Source of the DNA: Saururus chinensis
Lineage: Eukaryota; Streptophyta; Magnoliopsida; Piperales; Saururaceae
DNA length: 64,000 nt
Direction of reading: 5' to 3'
NCBI GenBank assembly: GCA_035235625.1
Contig: CP141146.1
Span: 6,876,501 to 6,940,500, forward strand
The position numbers and the translations under genes were made by a program. Under the pieces are notes generated by a model, which worked only from the letters and a program-made list of their open reading frames with translations, was not told the origin of the DNA and did no database searches. Positions 1 to 13,293 of the stretch are shown in pieces (the stretch's first letter is position 1; each line of letters begins with the position of its first letter).

Positions 1-2880
1 AATCTGATTATGCAGGGCTCCCAGCGCTCATATACAGCACTTCCTTGTTCTTTTCCTTCTATCAATTAACCCACTCCTTCCCACTTTTGAGTACAAGAAT
101 AACATAGGCTCAACTTCTTGTTCCTGTATCGTTTAAACATGGACAGGCAATTGCACCTCTTAATGTGATAGGACCTCATAGTCAAATTTGCACTATCCCG
201 ACAGCAGACATAAAGTTAGAACAGCCTGTCCATGTGAAAGAAACTATGGACGAACCCGCAACCTAGTTCGGATAGGTACGCAGGACCTGTATCACCTGCC
301 CAATTTTTGGGGAAAGGGCATAAGCATGATGAATGATGGTGTTTCATAAATGCAGTTTACAAGCCAACACTAAGTTTTTTTTTATCTAAAGGAGGCCCAC
401 TTTAGGAGGCCGCCTTAAGCTAAATGAGCTTCTACCCTTTGTCGATCTCTTAAAAATGAGCAGAGGCCTCACGTAAATGACTTATTTTTTTATAAGAAAT
501 AATATAATTAATGTGTACGCAGTCGAATGGAGAATCAACGGCATGTGGGTGGAAGAGTGGATCCAAACCCGCATAAGTAGAACACGATCGAAATTGTACA
601 GCCCTCATGTGATGTACGTGATTATTAACATGTTTCTTTTTTACTATAATGTAAATGGCTTTAACACACAAGGGTGCGTTTGGGAAAGGATTTGTCACTT
701 GAGATTGTTAGTAAAGCCAATTTGCTAGCAATCCAAATCCCTCATAAATCATAATGGGGTCTCAAAATCTTTAATAATGCAAGAAATTTAAAATTTTTTA
801 AATCACTTCGATTTGTGAAAATCTCCTTATGGAGGAGACTATCCTTAAATCATTGATTCTTTTTTTTTTCATCAACAGATTTCGAGATATAATTTTAAGA
901 AATTTCTTGGTTTTGTAAGAAGATTTCACTTTGGAAACCAAAGGAGAGTTAGATTTTTAGTTTCTAAAAAAAAAATAGATGGTACAAAATACACTTTTAA
1001 ACAAATATCATATCATTTTCATGTTTAAATATCATATAGGGTTCAGGGTTAGTAATTTGAACTTTTTTAGGAATTGGAAATCTTTTTTCGCTTGTGTTGT
1101 TGGTCATTCCCTATAGAATTTATTTTCTCCCTTCATTTTTCTTAAATTGTCGTACCCTTGATTTTTCTCTTTTAATTTTGAAATTTTTTTATGAAATGAG
1201 TCTAAGGGACCTCAAAGGATATTTATAAAGGAAAAGATAAAATTTTGGTATATAACCATTAAACTAAGCAATTTTTTAGCTCATTGGTGGAAATGCTCTA
1301 ACTGTCGGCACCACTAATGTGTCAATTTCGTTTTGGTGAACAATCTTATATAATAACTTTAAATGGTAATAATCTTTTCATCTAAACTCTAGTCTACGCA
1401 TTCTTTGTAATATTTCAAAGATATTTTTGTCTACTTTATAACTCTATTTCAACACTTCATCTGAAAAAAGTTATGCTAATAAGAAGATTTAAGGTCAAAT
1501 TAATGCCCATTGATGATGTGTTAGTGGGTTACTGATAGCACATCAAGTCTAATTTCGGACGACCATAACTTCTTCATCTGAACTTTGATTTAAGCATTAT
1601 TAACTTTGTTTCAAGTTCTTTATTTTTTTTAACACTAAAATTTCATACTAAATATATAATTATAGAGTAAGTATTACAATAAAAAATCTAAAAGGTCAAA
1701 TTTATTAATTTCCATGCGGACTTAGAAAAGTATATGATGTTACATATATCATAACTTTCTTGTCTGAACTTTAATTAGCACATATTTATAGCTTATTGAA
1801 GTTCTTTTTATCTACTTTTTAATTCTAAAGTTCCAAACCCAAACTTGATCTATAGTGAAAGTGATCAAACTCATTATTTTCACATGACCAAGTTTTAAAA
1901 ATTCTTATGTGCTAGAGAGAGAGAGAGAGAAGTAAGTCTCGTCCTAGTACCTCTATTTGGCCCCTGATGTTATAGGGGTCACCCACAACTATGTGAGCCA
2001 GGGTAGTGTAAGCCATTGGATTGAGATTTGTGGTATGTGTTACTCCAAAGTAGCCTGCCCCATGAGTAGTATATGTTGTCAAATTAAAATAAAAAACTCC
2101 TACATTCCCCCTTACTTATTTACCTCAAATAAAATCTTCCAAAACTTGCACTTGTGCCCCACATTTGAAACATATGTATACTTTTTTTGGTTCCTAAAGC
2201 CCACACAAATCACCTTCTTGTACCCTGCCAATTTGGCGGTGGGTAACAAGCAAAAGTGCTATTGTCGACGTCTCTGCATACTCTGTGTGTGTGTGTGTGA
2301 AAACTTGTGTATTGAGATAGTTTCTTGCTTATGGTGTTAATTTGTACATTCATATACCATCTCAACCCTTACCTTGAATATCTCCATCATAACAGGACAA
2401 ACACCGAGTGTTTGCTTTTAAAAAAGAAATTAGAAGTTATTCAGATCTTTTTCAGAAAAGAAAAAGAGTAAGTGCTTGTTCAAGTTCCAAGCTTAAGGAG
2501 CAGGTATGTAAACCAATCTTTTGCATACGTAAGAGCGGAGAGAGCCTGGTCCATGCTTGCATATAGGCAGGAAAAGCATGGTCTTTTATACTTGCATGCA
2601 TACGTAATAGCAAGAGATTGGGTGACAGCCCCTTCGGCCGTCCAAGCAGCAGCTCCCATCCCCTCTCCCTAAAGTCATAAACCTACCCATCTAAAACCAA
2701 GCAAACCCCAATAATCCTACCCGAGGAAACAAGACAAACCCAAACGTTTATTTCATTTCTCCCCGGTGGTTGAGCGCTACTGCCATTAATTGGAAGCCAT
2801 CAATCCGGTCCTCCTTCAGCTAATTCCATTACTAACATGACAATCTCCACCCCAACAGCCGCCCCCCGGCCCCCACCCCA
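1..2880. other. Intergenic, no gene seen
   Basis: AT-rich sequence without a supportable gene. The open frames here are short, lack recognisable domains and overlap on both strands. A short GA run lies at 1914-1931 and a GT run near 2285-2299. The stretch from about 670 has a GGGTGCGTTTGG-like motif often seen at ends of plant DNA transposons, but I could not pair it with a second end. The last 200 bases become C-rich and lead into the KCS promoter. Confidence 0.6.
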
Positions 2881-2890
2881 TTTGCCTCTT

Positions 2891-2900
2891 CCTCTATAAG
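2891..2900 (+). promoter_or_regulatory. TATA box of the KCS gene
   Basis: CTATAAG lies about 150 bases before the chosen KCS start codon, in a C-rich context typical of plant promoters. Transcription would be expected about 30 bases downstream, near 2925, giving a leader of roughly 120 bases. Position is read from the sequence; function is inferred. Confidence 0.55.
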
Positions 2901-2925
2901 ACCAGTTCCTTCCATTGTGAAAGAT

Positions 2926-3010
2926 ATGTGCCGCAAGGCTTGTTTCATTTGACCAAGTTCGGTTTTCTGCTCGAAATTCTGCATTTATGGGGTTTGCTGC
3001 ATCGGCATAG
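2926..3010 (+). promoter_or_regulatory. Two short upstream ORFs in the KCS leader
   Basis: ATG at 2926 opens a frame that stops at 2950-2952 (eight residues). A second ATG at 2987 stops at 3008-3010 (seven residues). Both precede the KCS start at 3045 in different frames from it. The second lies clearly inside the predicted leader; the first sits at the predicted transcription start and may be missing from the mRNA. They could lower KCS translation, but that is inference. Confidence 0.35.
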
Positions 3011-3044
3011 AGATATTGGTCTTTGGTTCACCGGAGGGGGAGGG

Positions 3045-4646
3045 ATGGATAACATTCAGATGGACAAGGAGAGGCTGACGGCGGAGATGGACTTCAAGGA
3101 CACCTCCTCTGTGGTGATCAAGATCAGGAGGAGGCTGCCCGACTTCTTGCAGTCAGTGAAGCTCAAGTACGTGAGGCTGGGCCTCCGCCACACCACCTTC
3201 CGCGCCGCATATCTTAGCCTGGCCGCCCTGCTGCTCTTGGTGGCTCTGGCCGTCCGCTTGTTTCGACTGAAATACTTTGAGGGCCTGCCCGCATTCTGGA
3301 CCGGGTTCGGCCTCGACCTCGCGACCGGCCTGGCCTGCGCTGGAGTGGCCGCGCTACTGCTCACTGTGTATATCTTCCGTCGCCCCAGGCCGGTCTTCCT
3401 CGTCGACTTCGCCTGCTACAAGCCGGAAGACGAGCGGAAGATGTCCATGGAGGCGTTTCTCGAGATGACGGAGGGAACCGGGAGCTTCGCGGCGGATACG
3501 GTTGAGTTCCAGCGGCGGATTGGCAGGCGGTCCGGGTTGGGCGACGACACTTACCTCTCCCGTGGCATCATGGCCCGGCCGCCCAACCTCTGCATGGCGG
3601 AGGCCCGGCACGAGGCGGAATCGGTCCTGTTTGGCGCCCTGGACGACCTCTTCGCCAAGACCGGACTCCGCCCAGAGGAGGTCGGTATTCTGGTCGTCAA
3701 CTGCAGCCTCTTCAACCCCACCCCCTCCCTTGCCTCCATGATCATCAACCACTACAAGATGAAGTCCACTATCAAGAGTTTCAACCTGGGTGGGATGGGC
3801 TGCAGCGCGGGATTGATTGCCGTCGACCTGGCGAGGGACCTCCTGCAGGCTAACCCCGCTACCCACGCGGTGGTGGTCTCGACCGAGAACATCACCCTTA
3901 ACTGGTACTTCGGCAACGACCGATCCATGCTGCTCTGCAACTGCATCTTCCGCATGGGCGGCGCGGCCATCCTTTTGTCGAACAGGTGGAAGGACCGGTC
4001 GCGGGCCAAGTACCAACTGATCCACACCGTGAGGACCCATAAGGGAGCGGACGACCAGAGCTACAACTGCGTGTACCAGAGAGAAGACGACGATGGGCGA
4101 GTCGGTGTCTCCCTTGCCCGCGAGCTCATGGCGGTGGCAGGCGACGCGCTCAAGACCAACATCACAACGCTCGGCCCGCTCGTCCTCCCATTGTCGGAGC
4201 AGCTCAAGTTCCTGCTCAGCCTCGTCCGGAGGAGGCTGCTCTCGAACAAGAAGGTGAAGCCCTACATACCCAACTTCAAGCTAGCGTTCGAGCATTTCTG
4301 CATACACGCGGGAGGGAGGGCAGTGCTGGACGAGCTGCAGAGCAACTTGCAGCTGACGGAGTGGCACATGGAGCCGTCCCGGATGTCGCTGCACCGGTTC
4401 GGCAATACCTCGAGCAGCTCGCTGTGGTATGAGCTGGCCTACACGGAGGCCAAGGGGCGGGTGGGGAGGGGACACCGGGTGTGGCAGATCGCCTTCGGGT
4501 CCGGGTTCAAGTGCAACAGCGCCGTGTGGAGGGCGCTCAGGGCCATCCCCGCTTGCGCGGGCGGTGGCGCTGCGGTGGAGGAGCCGGGCTGCATCGGCAA
4601 CCCTTGGATTGATTGCATTGACAAGTACCCGGTTAAGTTGGCTTGA
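3045..4646 (+). CDS. KCS: 3-ketoacyl-CoA synthase (FAE1-type), intact and intronless
   Basis: A 533-residue condensing enzyme of very-long-chain fatty acid elongation. It joins malonyl-CoA to a long-chain acyl-CoA in the ER membrane, the first step of the elongase complex that feeds wax, cutin/suberin and sphingolipid synthesis. Two hydrophobic segments (about 54-71 and 89-111) fit the N-terminal membrane anchor. The catalytic Cys is C253 in GMGCSAG, the His is H421 in FCIHAGG and the Asn is N454 in RFGNTSSSS. Their spacing (168 and 33 residues) equals that of the FAE1 triad. The product ends in the usual [16 protein letters not shown] tail. 3045 is the first in-frame ATG; the open frame extends 39 codons upstream without an ATG. 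There are no introns, as is common in this family. The coding region is strongly GC-rich compared with its flanks. The exact paralogue (KCS4/9/17 or KCS11-like) is not resolved. Confidence 0.96.
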   Translation: MDNIQMDKERLTAEMDFKDTSSVVIKIRRRLPDFLQSVKLKYVRLGLRHTTFRAAYLSLAALLLLVALAVRLFRLKYFEGLPAFWTGFGLDLATGLACAGVAALLLTVYIFRRPRPVFLVDFACYKPEDERKMSMEAFLEMTEGTGSFAADTVEFQRRIGRRSGLGDDTYLSRGIMARPPNLCMAEARHEAESVLFGALDDLFAKTGLRPEEVGILVVNCSLFNPTPSLASMIINHYKMKSTIKSFNLGGMGCSAGLIAVDLARDLLQANPATHAVVVSTENITLNWYFGNDRSMLLCNCIFRMGGAAILLSNRWKDRSRAKYQLIHTVRTHKGADDQSYNCVYQREDDDGRVGVSLARELMAVAGDALKTNITTLGPLVLPLSEQLKFLLSLVRRRLLSNKKVKPYIPNFKLAFEHFCIHAGGRAVLDELQSNLQLTEWHMEPSRMSLHRFGNTSSSSLWYELAYTEAKGRVGRGHRVWQIAFGSGFKCNSAVWRALRAIPACAGGGAAVEEPGCIGNPWIDCIDKYPVKLA

Positions 4647-5419
4647 GATGAGATGATCTCAGCCGTCCATAAATTGTGGACGAATTTGAATTAGACCCGG
4701 GTTAAATGCAAGTTAGAATTGTTATTAGTATATAGTTAATATGCGCATATTAAAAAATAGAATATACAGGTGCAATACTGGCCATTAGATTTCAATCTGA
4801 CGTGTCAGATTGCATATAGACCAACAGAGGCAGCAAAACCTGCTTGCCCCTTGTTTTGAAGCCCTCTCTATGCAATTAAAATCGTGTGGCTCATAAGCAA
4901 CGCCACATGACAGGGCTCTTATTAGTATTATCTCATTTTTATATACTTTTCCCTTTTTTGTCATTTTTCTTATACACTGTACTTTACTATTTTTAGTGTG
5001 AATGAATATTGGAAAGTCCTCGTAAAGAAGAGTAATGAGGACCAGATTTTATATTTTAAGAGAGAAAATACTTCATTTATTTTACATATAGGCCTTTTAC
5101 TATCTTTAATTGGATAGATAAAGTGATTCTTAAAAGAAAGTAAGAAAGTGGATCAACTTAATTATGTGAAAGAAAAAAAAATCCTACAAAGCTTATATAT
5201 TAAGTTTTTTTGGCACATAACTTATGTCCTAAAGGTTGCTATGAGGCAATGCACTCAAACTAATTAGCAATAATATTACATGTAAAAATATAAATTAGAT
5301 AAAAATAAAATCAATGTAAAATAAAATATGTATCGAACTTCCATGTTGTAGTTAGATACATGCTTTTCAAATTATAATAATTATAAATTATACTCACCTA
5401 TAATTATAAGCACCAGATT

Positions 5420-5462
<43 letters not shown>

Positions 5463-8238
5463 GTAGTAGGTAAATGTGAGTCCAAATCTCAAGAGTTTAA
5501 TATTAAGTCGTAGTTTAACAAAGACAATAGTACTTCATATTGTGGAGCATGTCATTCATATAGAGCTATTCGGGAGCATATCTTATTCAATAAAGCTTGT
5601 CGGGAGTTTTCCAAAATATATACAAATTCAAACTTGTGTAATATGTATAAAAATATAAAAAAATAAAAGCATGTTATATATGTAAGACTCATATAAAAGC
5701 TCATGAAAACATAGTTATATAAGATCTTATTAGGTAGAGTTTATCAAGAGCTTTGCAGCAATACCCAAAATGAACAAATCTATATTCCAAAAGACAAGAT
5801 ATAACCTTTCAAAATTAAAATCAATGTAACCTAAAAAATAATGTCTATGTTGTATCAACAACCAATATCAAGTTGACATGTGACACACAACTAAAAGAAT
5901 CTAATTAAATAATTTTACTAAAATACCTTTATATTACATACCAATTGAGGGCAATACAAGAAGTTTGACAAATATAAATATTTTATAATTTAGTGAAGAT
6001 TTTTTAAATAGTTAGATTGAGTTTAAAAGATGGGTGAAATAGGAAGTAAGGGTAAAAAATATAGGCAAAATAGGCATAAACTAAACAAATTATTGTCACT
6101 CAATTTGCTTTATATAATAATATGTTTAACAAATTTATATAGTATACAAGTATTGTATGCTAATTATGCCAATGCCAAAAAAATATGAAATTTTCCCTAT
6201 TAATATGAAATTCATAGTTTACTAACTCTATGAGGGCAACCTAATTATATTCATTTTTTTGTCACATTTAACTTACAATTTTTCTTGCAGAAGTATATGA
6301 TTTTTTTACTAAAAATAAGATATGCAATTTCTTGTGTTATTTTAATGTACTTAAGCTATATATAATACTAAAATGTTTTCCTTACCATAGTCTTTCATTT
6401 GTGGAAATTGAGGATTTGTTTATATCACCATCCCGGGCTGTTTATCGGCACCCAACTACTGCACATCTTTGACTAGTTCTCACATACTAATCTACATCAT
6501 AAAAATAAGCTAGAAAAAAAAGTAATAAACTAGGTATATGCTTGCCTATATATCTTTCTTTTTTATAATAATGCCTATATACTTCTGAGTATAATTACGG
6601 TGAGTCTGAATGTGTGCTTTTGGAGATAGAACTAATTTGGTTAGATAAGCTCTACAAAATGGACGGTTAAAATTAAATATTAACTTTAGGAAAAAAATTG
6701 TATGAGCATAAGCTCATCAATCCGACGATACAAAAGGGCAAAAATAAATCTACCTCACAGCTATGTGTACCATCAGATTAAAAACTAACAACACATAATT
6801 ATAAAAACATGGGCTCGTATAAACGAGTAGGCCCTTAATAATATTTTTTTATATAAATATATATATTATATTGAAGGAACGGATATACTGTTATGCTTTG
6901 ATTGATAATTGTTCTAATGTTCGCTGGAGCTACCTAGCGTTGTCATGCCACCTACAATTTTTCGTTTTTTGTTTTTTTATGATGTGACTTACATATTTGG
7001 GAAGAGAAATTTCGTCTCTAATGGAAAATGTTTTTCCTCTCGGAATTCTCACCCGGAATCTGATTATCAGATGTGTCAATCCCATGTGACAGGCTTGCTG
7101 GGTTTTTTCCCCTTACTTTTTCCTTGCAGGCATGGACGAGGATGAAGAGCAAATAGGCCATGGACGGGGAAGAATGCGAGCTGCCGGTGTTAGTCAGAGG
7201 GAAAGAGATCTAGATCCTCAATCCGTCCGCTTGAGGGATCAACACCACTCCAATGGAGCAAAACAAAAACGACCCCTATGCCTCCCTTATCGAGGGAAGA
7301 AGCAAGACTTACGGGTATAAATAGATAGATACGAATGTAAACAAGGTATGTTTGTCATTGTTCATTTTTATAAACACTAATAGAATATATAGTTAGCAGA
7401 TACGATCAACTAAGTCATGGATAACCCTCCACTGTAACCATCCATATTAGGAATGAACAAAAAAATTGTATCAATTTTAGTGCAGACATACGTGGATACA
7501 AACATACACAAGACAAAACAAGCACCATTTACACGAGCTGAGAAGAGAAGTTGGGTGTCACCGGGTCCCAAACAGGAAACCTGTTGTGACTAGTGATGAC
7601 ATTTGAAGCAATTCCAATACTTAATACTATTTTCTATCCAATAAAAGTTTATATCAGGGTTAACTTGGTCTTATATTACAACAATAAGATCCACTATTCT
7701 CTCTTTAACCAAAAACTTAGTGTAAAATTTTTATAATGCCTTGACTTTTTAAATAACTTAGAAGTCAGAGTTCCATCAATTCAAAATCAAAAGGGGGCTA
7801 AGATAAACCATGTAAAAAAAAGTAATTTTTTATTAATTTACATAATTACAAAAACTTACAAAACATAAGAGGGCTTAACATACTTTAAAAAAATCAAAGC
7901 AGTAGACGTTCAAAACTAATACATAATAAAAGAACATGATAAAGTAAATAAAAACCATAGATCTTTCGAAGTTCTATAGACAATCTTCATTAACATCATC
8001 TTCTTTGTTCAAACTTGCAACGTTTAGGGGTGAGTGAGTATAATAATACTCAATAGATAGAGTTAATTTCTACTAAAATGTTATAACATAAAGCATAATC
8101 AAGATGCATAAAATATATTTTAATAACTCATATACTTAATATTCAAATGTCGACTTAACATAACTCAAAATATCTTTGTCGATTAAAACTGAATCCAAGC
8201 GTTTTTTCTTTTATAAATAGTTGGGATAAACAACCTTT
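4647..8238. other. Intergenic, AT-rich, no gene seen
   Basis: Very AT-rich spacer between KCS and the minisatellites. It contains an AT microsatellite (5423-5460). A short open frame at 7132-7320 starts just after a pyrimidine tract ending in GCAG, but it has no recognisable domain and no convincing partner exon. I see no RNA gene and no clear transposon ends. Confidence 0.6.
5423..5460. repeat. (AT)19 microsatellite
   Basis: An uninterrupted AT dinucleotide run of 38 bases. It is likely length-polymorphic. Confidence 0.95.
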
Positions 8239-8412
8239 CACATAATCCAATAAAAATCGGATAAATCGTCTATAAGAAGAATCCGATAAACAATTCAAAG
8301 TCGGATAAATAGTAATTCACATAATCCGATAGATCATTCAAAATTGGATAAATAGTAATTCACATAATCCGATAAATAATTTAAAATTGGATAAATAATC
8401 ATTCACATAATG
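8239..8412. repeat. Minisatellite, 43-bp unit, about four copies
   Basis: The unit begins CACATAATCCGATA and contains GGATAAATAGTAATT. The last two full units are exactly 43 bases apart and nearly identical; the first is more diverged. The repeated core is GATAA/TCCGATA. Confidence 0.8.
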
Positions 8413-8844
8413 TCACCGACACCGAAGCGACATATACCCATGCTCGTAGGGCAACAGGATTAAAATGAAAGAGATCTTCCCATAATATCTCATTTAATTG
8501 GCGCACCATCTGCCTTAATAAGTAGTACCTAGGAGTCAAAATTCCAATAGCTTTTGGCTTTATACCAAATAGATACCCTTCAAAATCGATGATAGTTTTT
8601 TGGCTTTATACTAAATAACCACACTTCAAATTCGATTAAAATTATTTATAAATCTTATTAAAATAATTATAATATTTTAAAGTTTGTATCACAATGAAAT
8701 CCCATTAAGAGGTATACAAGACGCTATTATTTCAGCGTTTATCTGACCCCTAGTAAATACTATCTTTTTTGAAATAATCTTTTATGAAAGAATTACGAAA
8801 TCGTACAATCTAGTTATGACACTGAATTATAATTTAAGGCCACC

Positions 8845-9180
8845 TACCCTTCATTCTTGAATTTGATCGGAGTCACTGCTGGCAGTTAAAGCCTTATCTT
8901 GTTCCCAGGCTTAAAAGCAGTGGGCGGGACCTCTCCTTGCATTGGGATAGAATCTCCTTTAGTGCTCAGAAGCAGCGAACAGAGCTTCCCCTTGCAATAG
9001 GACAAATTCTCTTTCCAAACTAGAAATGACAGACAAAGTTTCTCCTTTAATTGGGACAAATTCTCATTCGAGACAGGAAGTGGCAGACAAAGTTTCCCTT
9101 TAAACTAGGATGTTTCCTCCTTTTGGCTCAAAAGTGGTGGTTAGAGCCTTTCCTTACCTCAAGTCATTCCCACCTTTAGA
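8845..9180. repeat. Diverged minisatellite, 53-55-bp unit, about five to six copies
   Basis: Successive units carry a GGGACAAATTCTC-like box, then a variable purine-rich segment, then GACAAAGTTTCTCC or a close variant. The boundaries are approximate because the outer units are strongly diverged. No coding potential is seen. Confidence 0.65.
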
Positions 9181-9639
9181 GTAGCTAACTCGAAAAACAA
9201 AACCCTCTACGAAGTAGAGCGCCCTCTAATTAGCTAGGATAAGTTTTTAAACAGACAAAATTGGGTGAGAAACAACTTAGAAATGGAAGACAACTTTTTT
9301 TCAAGTGGGTAGAAATTAAGAGAAGAAAGGAGAAATGGTGTGAAGGGAAAGCCACCCCCTCCTTTTTTAATATGATCAGAGCTGTTGGATGCGCACCACA
9401 TGACACATATCCAACGACTAAGTCATTTTTGCATCAGCCTAGGAGAGGAGAAATGGGTCCATGGCTTGTAGCATGACGCATGCCCAAGGCCTGTCGTTGA
9501 CAAGCCGAGGCCTGCTGCTGTAGGCCATGGTTTGGCATGCAGTGGCATCAATGTTGTTGATGCTAATAGCATCAGCAGTGATAACCATTTTTTTTAAAAA
9601 ACTTTTTATTTTAAATCAAAATTTAAAACGTTAAACAAG

Positions 9640-12600
9640 TGTAATTCCTTACCCCGAACTTGGATTGTGCGTTCTTGGTATTGTTGCACTCGTATCGATG
9701 AGACTTTTGAAACAAGACCACGCAAGAGTACCTTATCTCGTGAAATTAAAGTGGGCCCCGCCCACGGCATGCTTCTCAAGGCCGTAACCTACTATCTCGG
9801 GGTCTTATTTACGTGGTCTTGGGCTCGATACATTCTTCTCTTAGAGACCTTCAAACAACCTTAATGCTCATTCAAACGAATTGTCCTCTAAACATTCCAA
9901 TTATAAGAAACACCGCTATTAGGCCCTAAAAATTCATTTATGGGCCCAAACATTTAAATTTTTAAAACATTATAATTCCGGGGCATTACAATTTTATTGA
10001 GAAAAATGTAAAATTTGTAAAGTTTTACTGTTTTTGGTTTGTTTTAGTTTTGTGTAATGGTTCAGTTTAATTATAATATTCTTGGGTTTAGTTTGATCTT
10101 TAGTTAGAAATATTCGTGCCTAACTTAATCCACTAAGTGTCATCTTATCATTTAGTTCCTTTTATTAAGGAAGTGCCCCCCCCCCCCCCTTAGGATCCAC
10201 ATTCATCTCGAGCAGCATGCCAACTTCTTAGGCCACCAACCCTCACTTAACATTTTAAATAGGCTTGAGTTATATCAAATTCCTTTTTGAGTCCATTTCA
10301 TATAAATAAGTTCACTTATTTCCTTTTTAAGGCCAATTCTAGACACATTTACTTGACCTAGTTATAAATAGAAACCTTGGTTATTCTCCATTTGGGGACG
10401 GCTGAGATTGGGAGGCTTACGGAGAGCTCTACCCCCTCTCAAGAAGGAAAAACTTAATCTAAGGTAAAACTTTGTAACCTCTTTCATCTTTTCTTTTATT
10501 TTGCCCTACATCTCGTGTTCTTTTCCTCTTAAATGAGATTTTATGTTTTATTCTTTTCAATTTCATTCTTTTACCCATATTTTGAAACTCTATATTTGGA
10601 TTTGTTACTTCTACTCTTGTAAATTTTATTTTGGGCACAAAACGATATTAGATCTACATTCTATTCGTGATTTTGAGTCTCTATTTGGTGGAAAGATCAA
10701 TTTTTTTCTTAGAGCTAATATAACCTAATTTGTTGGGTAGGGTTTCCTTAAGCTTTGAAGGTGATTCAATGGTCTATAATTTGATTTGATGTAAAAAATT
10801 TTTGTTTAATGAAGTTTTACTTACATTAACACCATTTTGTCCTATTCTTAATTAAGCTTATGTTTTGGTGAATTTGAATATTCTTGAATGAATGATTTTA
10901 TATTATTTTTATATTATTATGCATGAGAAATGTTAGATTTATTTTGTCTTGGGCTTAAATATTGATTATATAAAGTTTCATGAAGTTTTATAAAATTTTA
11001 GGGATTTTTTGAATGAATTTGATTCGGTTTCAAGCATAAAAAATGATTGTTTCTATAATTTCCGGTCCAACTATTCGATCACCCTGTTGGGCCAGTTGAA
11101 AGGCCAACCGATTGATCTGCCAAACAGTGTTTTAGGACTTCTTTATTCCCAATCGATTACCCCAAGGGGCTGATCGATCGGCTATACAAGAAATGTATAT
11201 GTGCTTGATTTTTAACCTAAATTTGATGATTTCTTCATGATTAATTCATTTCACCAGTAGAGTATGACCATGATGAAGTATGAATGCTTTTACATTCTAC
11301 ATTAGTTATGTATGAACCATATTCTATATATTTTGGCTTAGTTATGAACATGACCACATATGTTTTTGCTTATTTATACTTACATGATCTTATTTGCCAC
11401 GTATAGACCATACTTCATTCATGCTAGGACTGATTAGTGTACGATTACTTATACTTGCATGTACATAATATTATTCACGTATATATCATGTTACAAACAT
11501 TATGAAAAGATTGTTAAGCCATGGTTAACCATGTTTAACCATAATTAGCTGATTATGTGTCATAGTTTTTTAGATTAATCATATCGGATATTTAACAAAT
11601 CGGTTTTACGTCGGGTTGTATGTCCAAAAGGGCAGGTTTCCTCCCCAGGTGAGAAAATTGGAATATTATAATGAGAAAACTATTGAGATACTAGTGGACT
11701 CAGAATCCAGGCAGGTTTGTCTATATGCACTGGCTAACTAGAGGCACTTCCGTTAGGATTTGTCAAACTGCTTAAGTCTTCATTCTTGAGGGTTTTTAGG
11801 GTGAACATGGCTGCTTAGGCTTATGCCAGGGTGAGTAAAATTGGTATCTTCGAGTATTAGAAAATTTCTATTATGAGATATTTATTGTGCTATTTACATA
11901 TGTTATGTATGAATTATAATACTCATTTACATAGGTTTTATGTAGGAATAATGATACTTATGTTTAAACAAGTTGTATATGGATTATGATACTTAACCGT
12001 GCAAGATATATGTAGATTATAATACTTGATCATGTATGATGTATATGGATTGTACTACTTGTTTATGCAGGATGTGTATAGATTTTGATACTTGAATGCA
12101 TAGGTTGTGTGTGTGGATTATGAGATATAACTGATACATGATGCACATGTGTTGCTTATGGATATGTGATGCATGAATGAGATTTCAATAGGTTGTATGC
12201 ATGAGGAAATGAATATGCTCTTGTATTATTAACACATGTTTATATGAGGCTTATGTAATGCTTCTTATGTAATATGTTTTAGTGTTAATGTAAGTTTTAT
12301 GTTTTTCAAACCCTTACAGAGCTAAGCTCACCCTGTTTATATGGTTTTGTTTTTGGGTTGTATGGTTGTCGTATGTAGGTGCTCAGGATAATCTCTTCTA
12401 CGCGAATGCATATGAAGTGTTGGTTAATTCATTTGTGATGTGATAAACTTATATTGCTTTCTTATGTTATAACTTTGATACTTTATATGTTTACGGAAAG
12501 CCTTGTTTAATAGCTTAAACATGTTGCATTTCACGACTTGTAACTTATTATATTTTATGAGACTATTTGGGTAAGTGATTGACTGAGAGACCTTAATTAA

Positions 12601-12749
12601 TTTTTTTTATTTTTTGTTAATTACTTTTACACAAAGAGAGTGTTGTTTACTTCGATCTAGCCCATTTTGAGTTAGCTTTTCGCTTTGTTGTCCTTCGTCA
12701 TCTTTCTTTGGATCAGTCTCAGGTTAAGGGGGTGTGGTAGGGTATGGCA
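9640..12749 (+). mobile_element. Large gypsy-type LTR, probably solo (about 3.1 kb)
   Basis: The segment starts TGTAATTCC and ends GGTATGGCA, giving TG...CA termini. It is flanked by ACAAG (9635-9639) and AAAAG (12750-12754), a 5-bp target-site duplication with one mismatch. A TATA box (TTATAAATAG, about 10362-10371) lies in the first third and is followed by a leader-like GGGGACGG-AGGAAAAA region, as in long LTRs. No gag or pol is found inside or next to it, so it is best read as a solo LTR. A shorter reading, 9640 to the CATTACA near 9988, is possible but has no matching duplication. A C14 run at 10176-10189 lies inside. Confidence 0.55.
10176..10189. repeat. C14 homopolymer
   Basis: Fourteen consecutive C residues inside the LTR. 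It is a likely sequencing-length uncertainty. Confidence 0.9.
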
Positions 12750-12886
12750 AAAAGTAGTGTAAAAAAATCATTATCCATTTAACATAGATAATGTGACATT
12801 TGGTAGGCATATGGGTTGTGGAATGTTGATTACATGCCTATTACATACAAAACCATGTTCTCCAATAATAGATACACAACATTATG

Positions 12887-13293
12887 CTCCTCCTGCCCTA
12901 AATTAATAGCTTCATTTGACAAAAAATATACTCTATATTAATAACTCCATTTTATTCAATTTAGGTTGTTGGGTACTTAAAAAAGAATATTATAAGTTTA
13001 TTTTCCCTTTTCTTCGATATAAGTTTAACCCTTCAAGAAAAACTACTCTTTCTGTCGAATATTAATAGCTATATTTAAATAAATAAATTTTTTTATTAAA
13101 TGGCAAAATTAATATTTAAAAGAAGAAAAAAATAAGCTTATGATGCTCTTTTTTTAATTACCTAACTATTTAAACGGCACAAAACATAGCTATTAATATA
13201 AAATATACTTTTTTGGCTAATGAAGCTATTAATTTAAGACGAAAAAAATATTTTTTTTAAAATAAAATTTATTAATATAGGACAAAGAGAATA
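12887..13293. mobile_element. Stowaway-like MITE, possibly two nested copies
   Basis: The left end CTCCTCCTGCCCTAAATTAATAG and the right end TATTAATATAGGACAAAGAGA are inverted relatives of the plant CTCCCTCCGTCC...ATTAATAGCT family. A second pair of similar inverted ends (about 13043 and 13210) lies inside, suggesting one copy inside another. No coding capacity. Confidence 0.6.

Noticed and set aside
1957..2340. 127-residue open frame before KCS
   Set aside because: No recognisable domain, Cys- and Phe-rich composition of chance AT/GT-rich sequence, no ATG of its own.
3354..4040. Long open frames antisense and in other frames across the KCS gene
   Set aside because: Shadows of a GC-rich coding region; the sense frame has the full FAE1 catalytic triad.
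7132..7320. 62-residue frame starting MDEDEEQIGHGRGRMRAAG after a possible splice acceptor
   Set aside because: Looks exon-like, but no upstream exon, promoter or homologue was recognised; too weak to call.
8239..9180. CRISPR-like array
   Set aside because: Units are contiguous tandem repeats without unique spacers, in a plant genome.
9640..9988. Short TGTAAT...ATTACA unit as an alternative 349-bp LTR
   Set aside because: Flanking bases do not form a duplication; the longer 9640-12749 reading does, with one mismatch.
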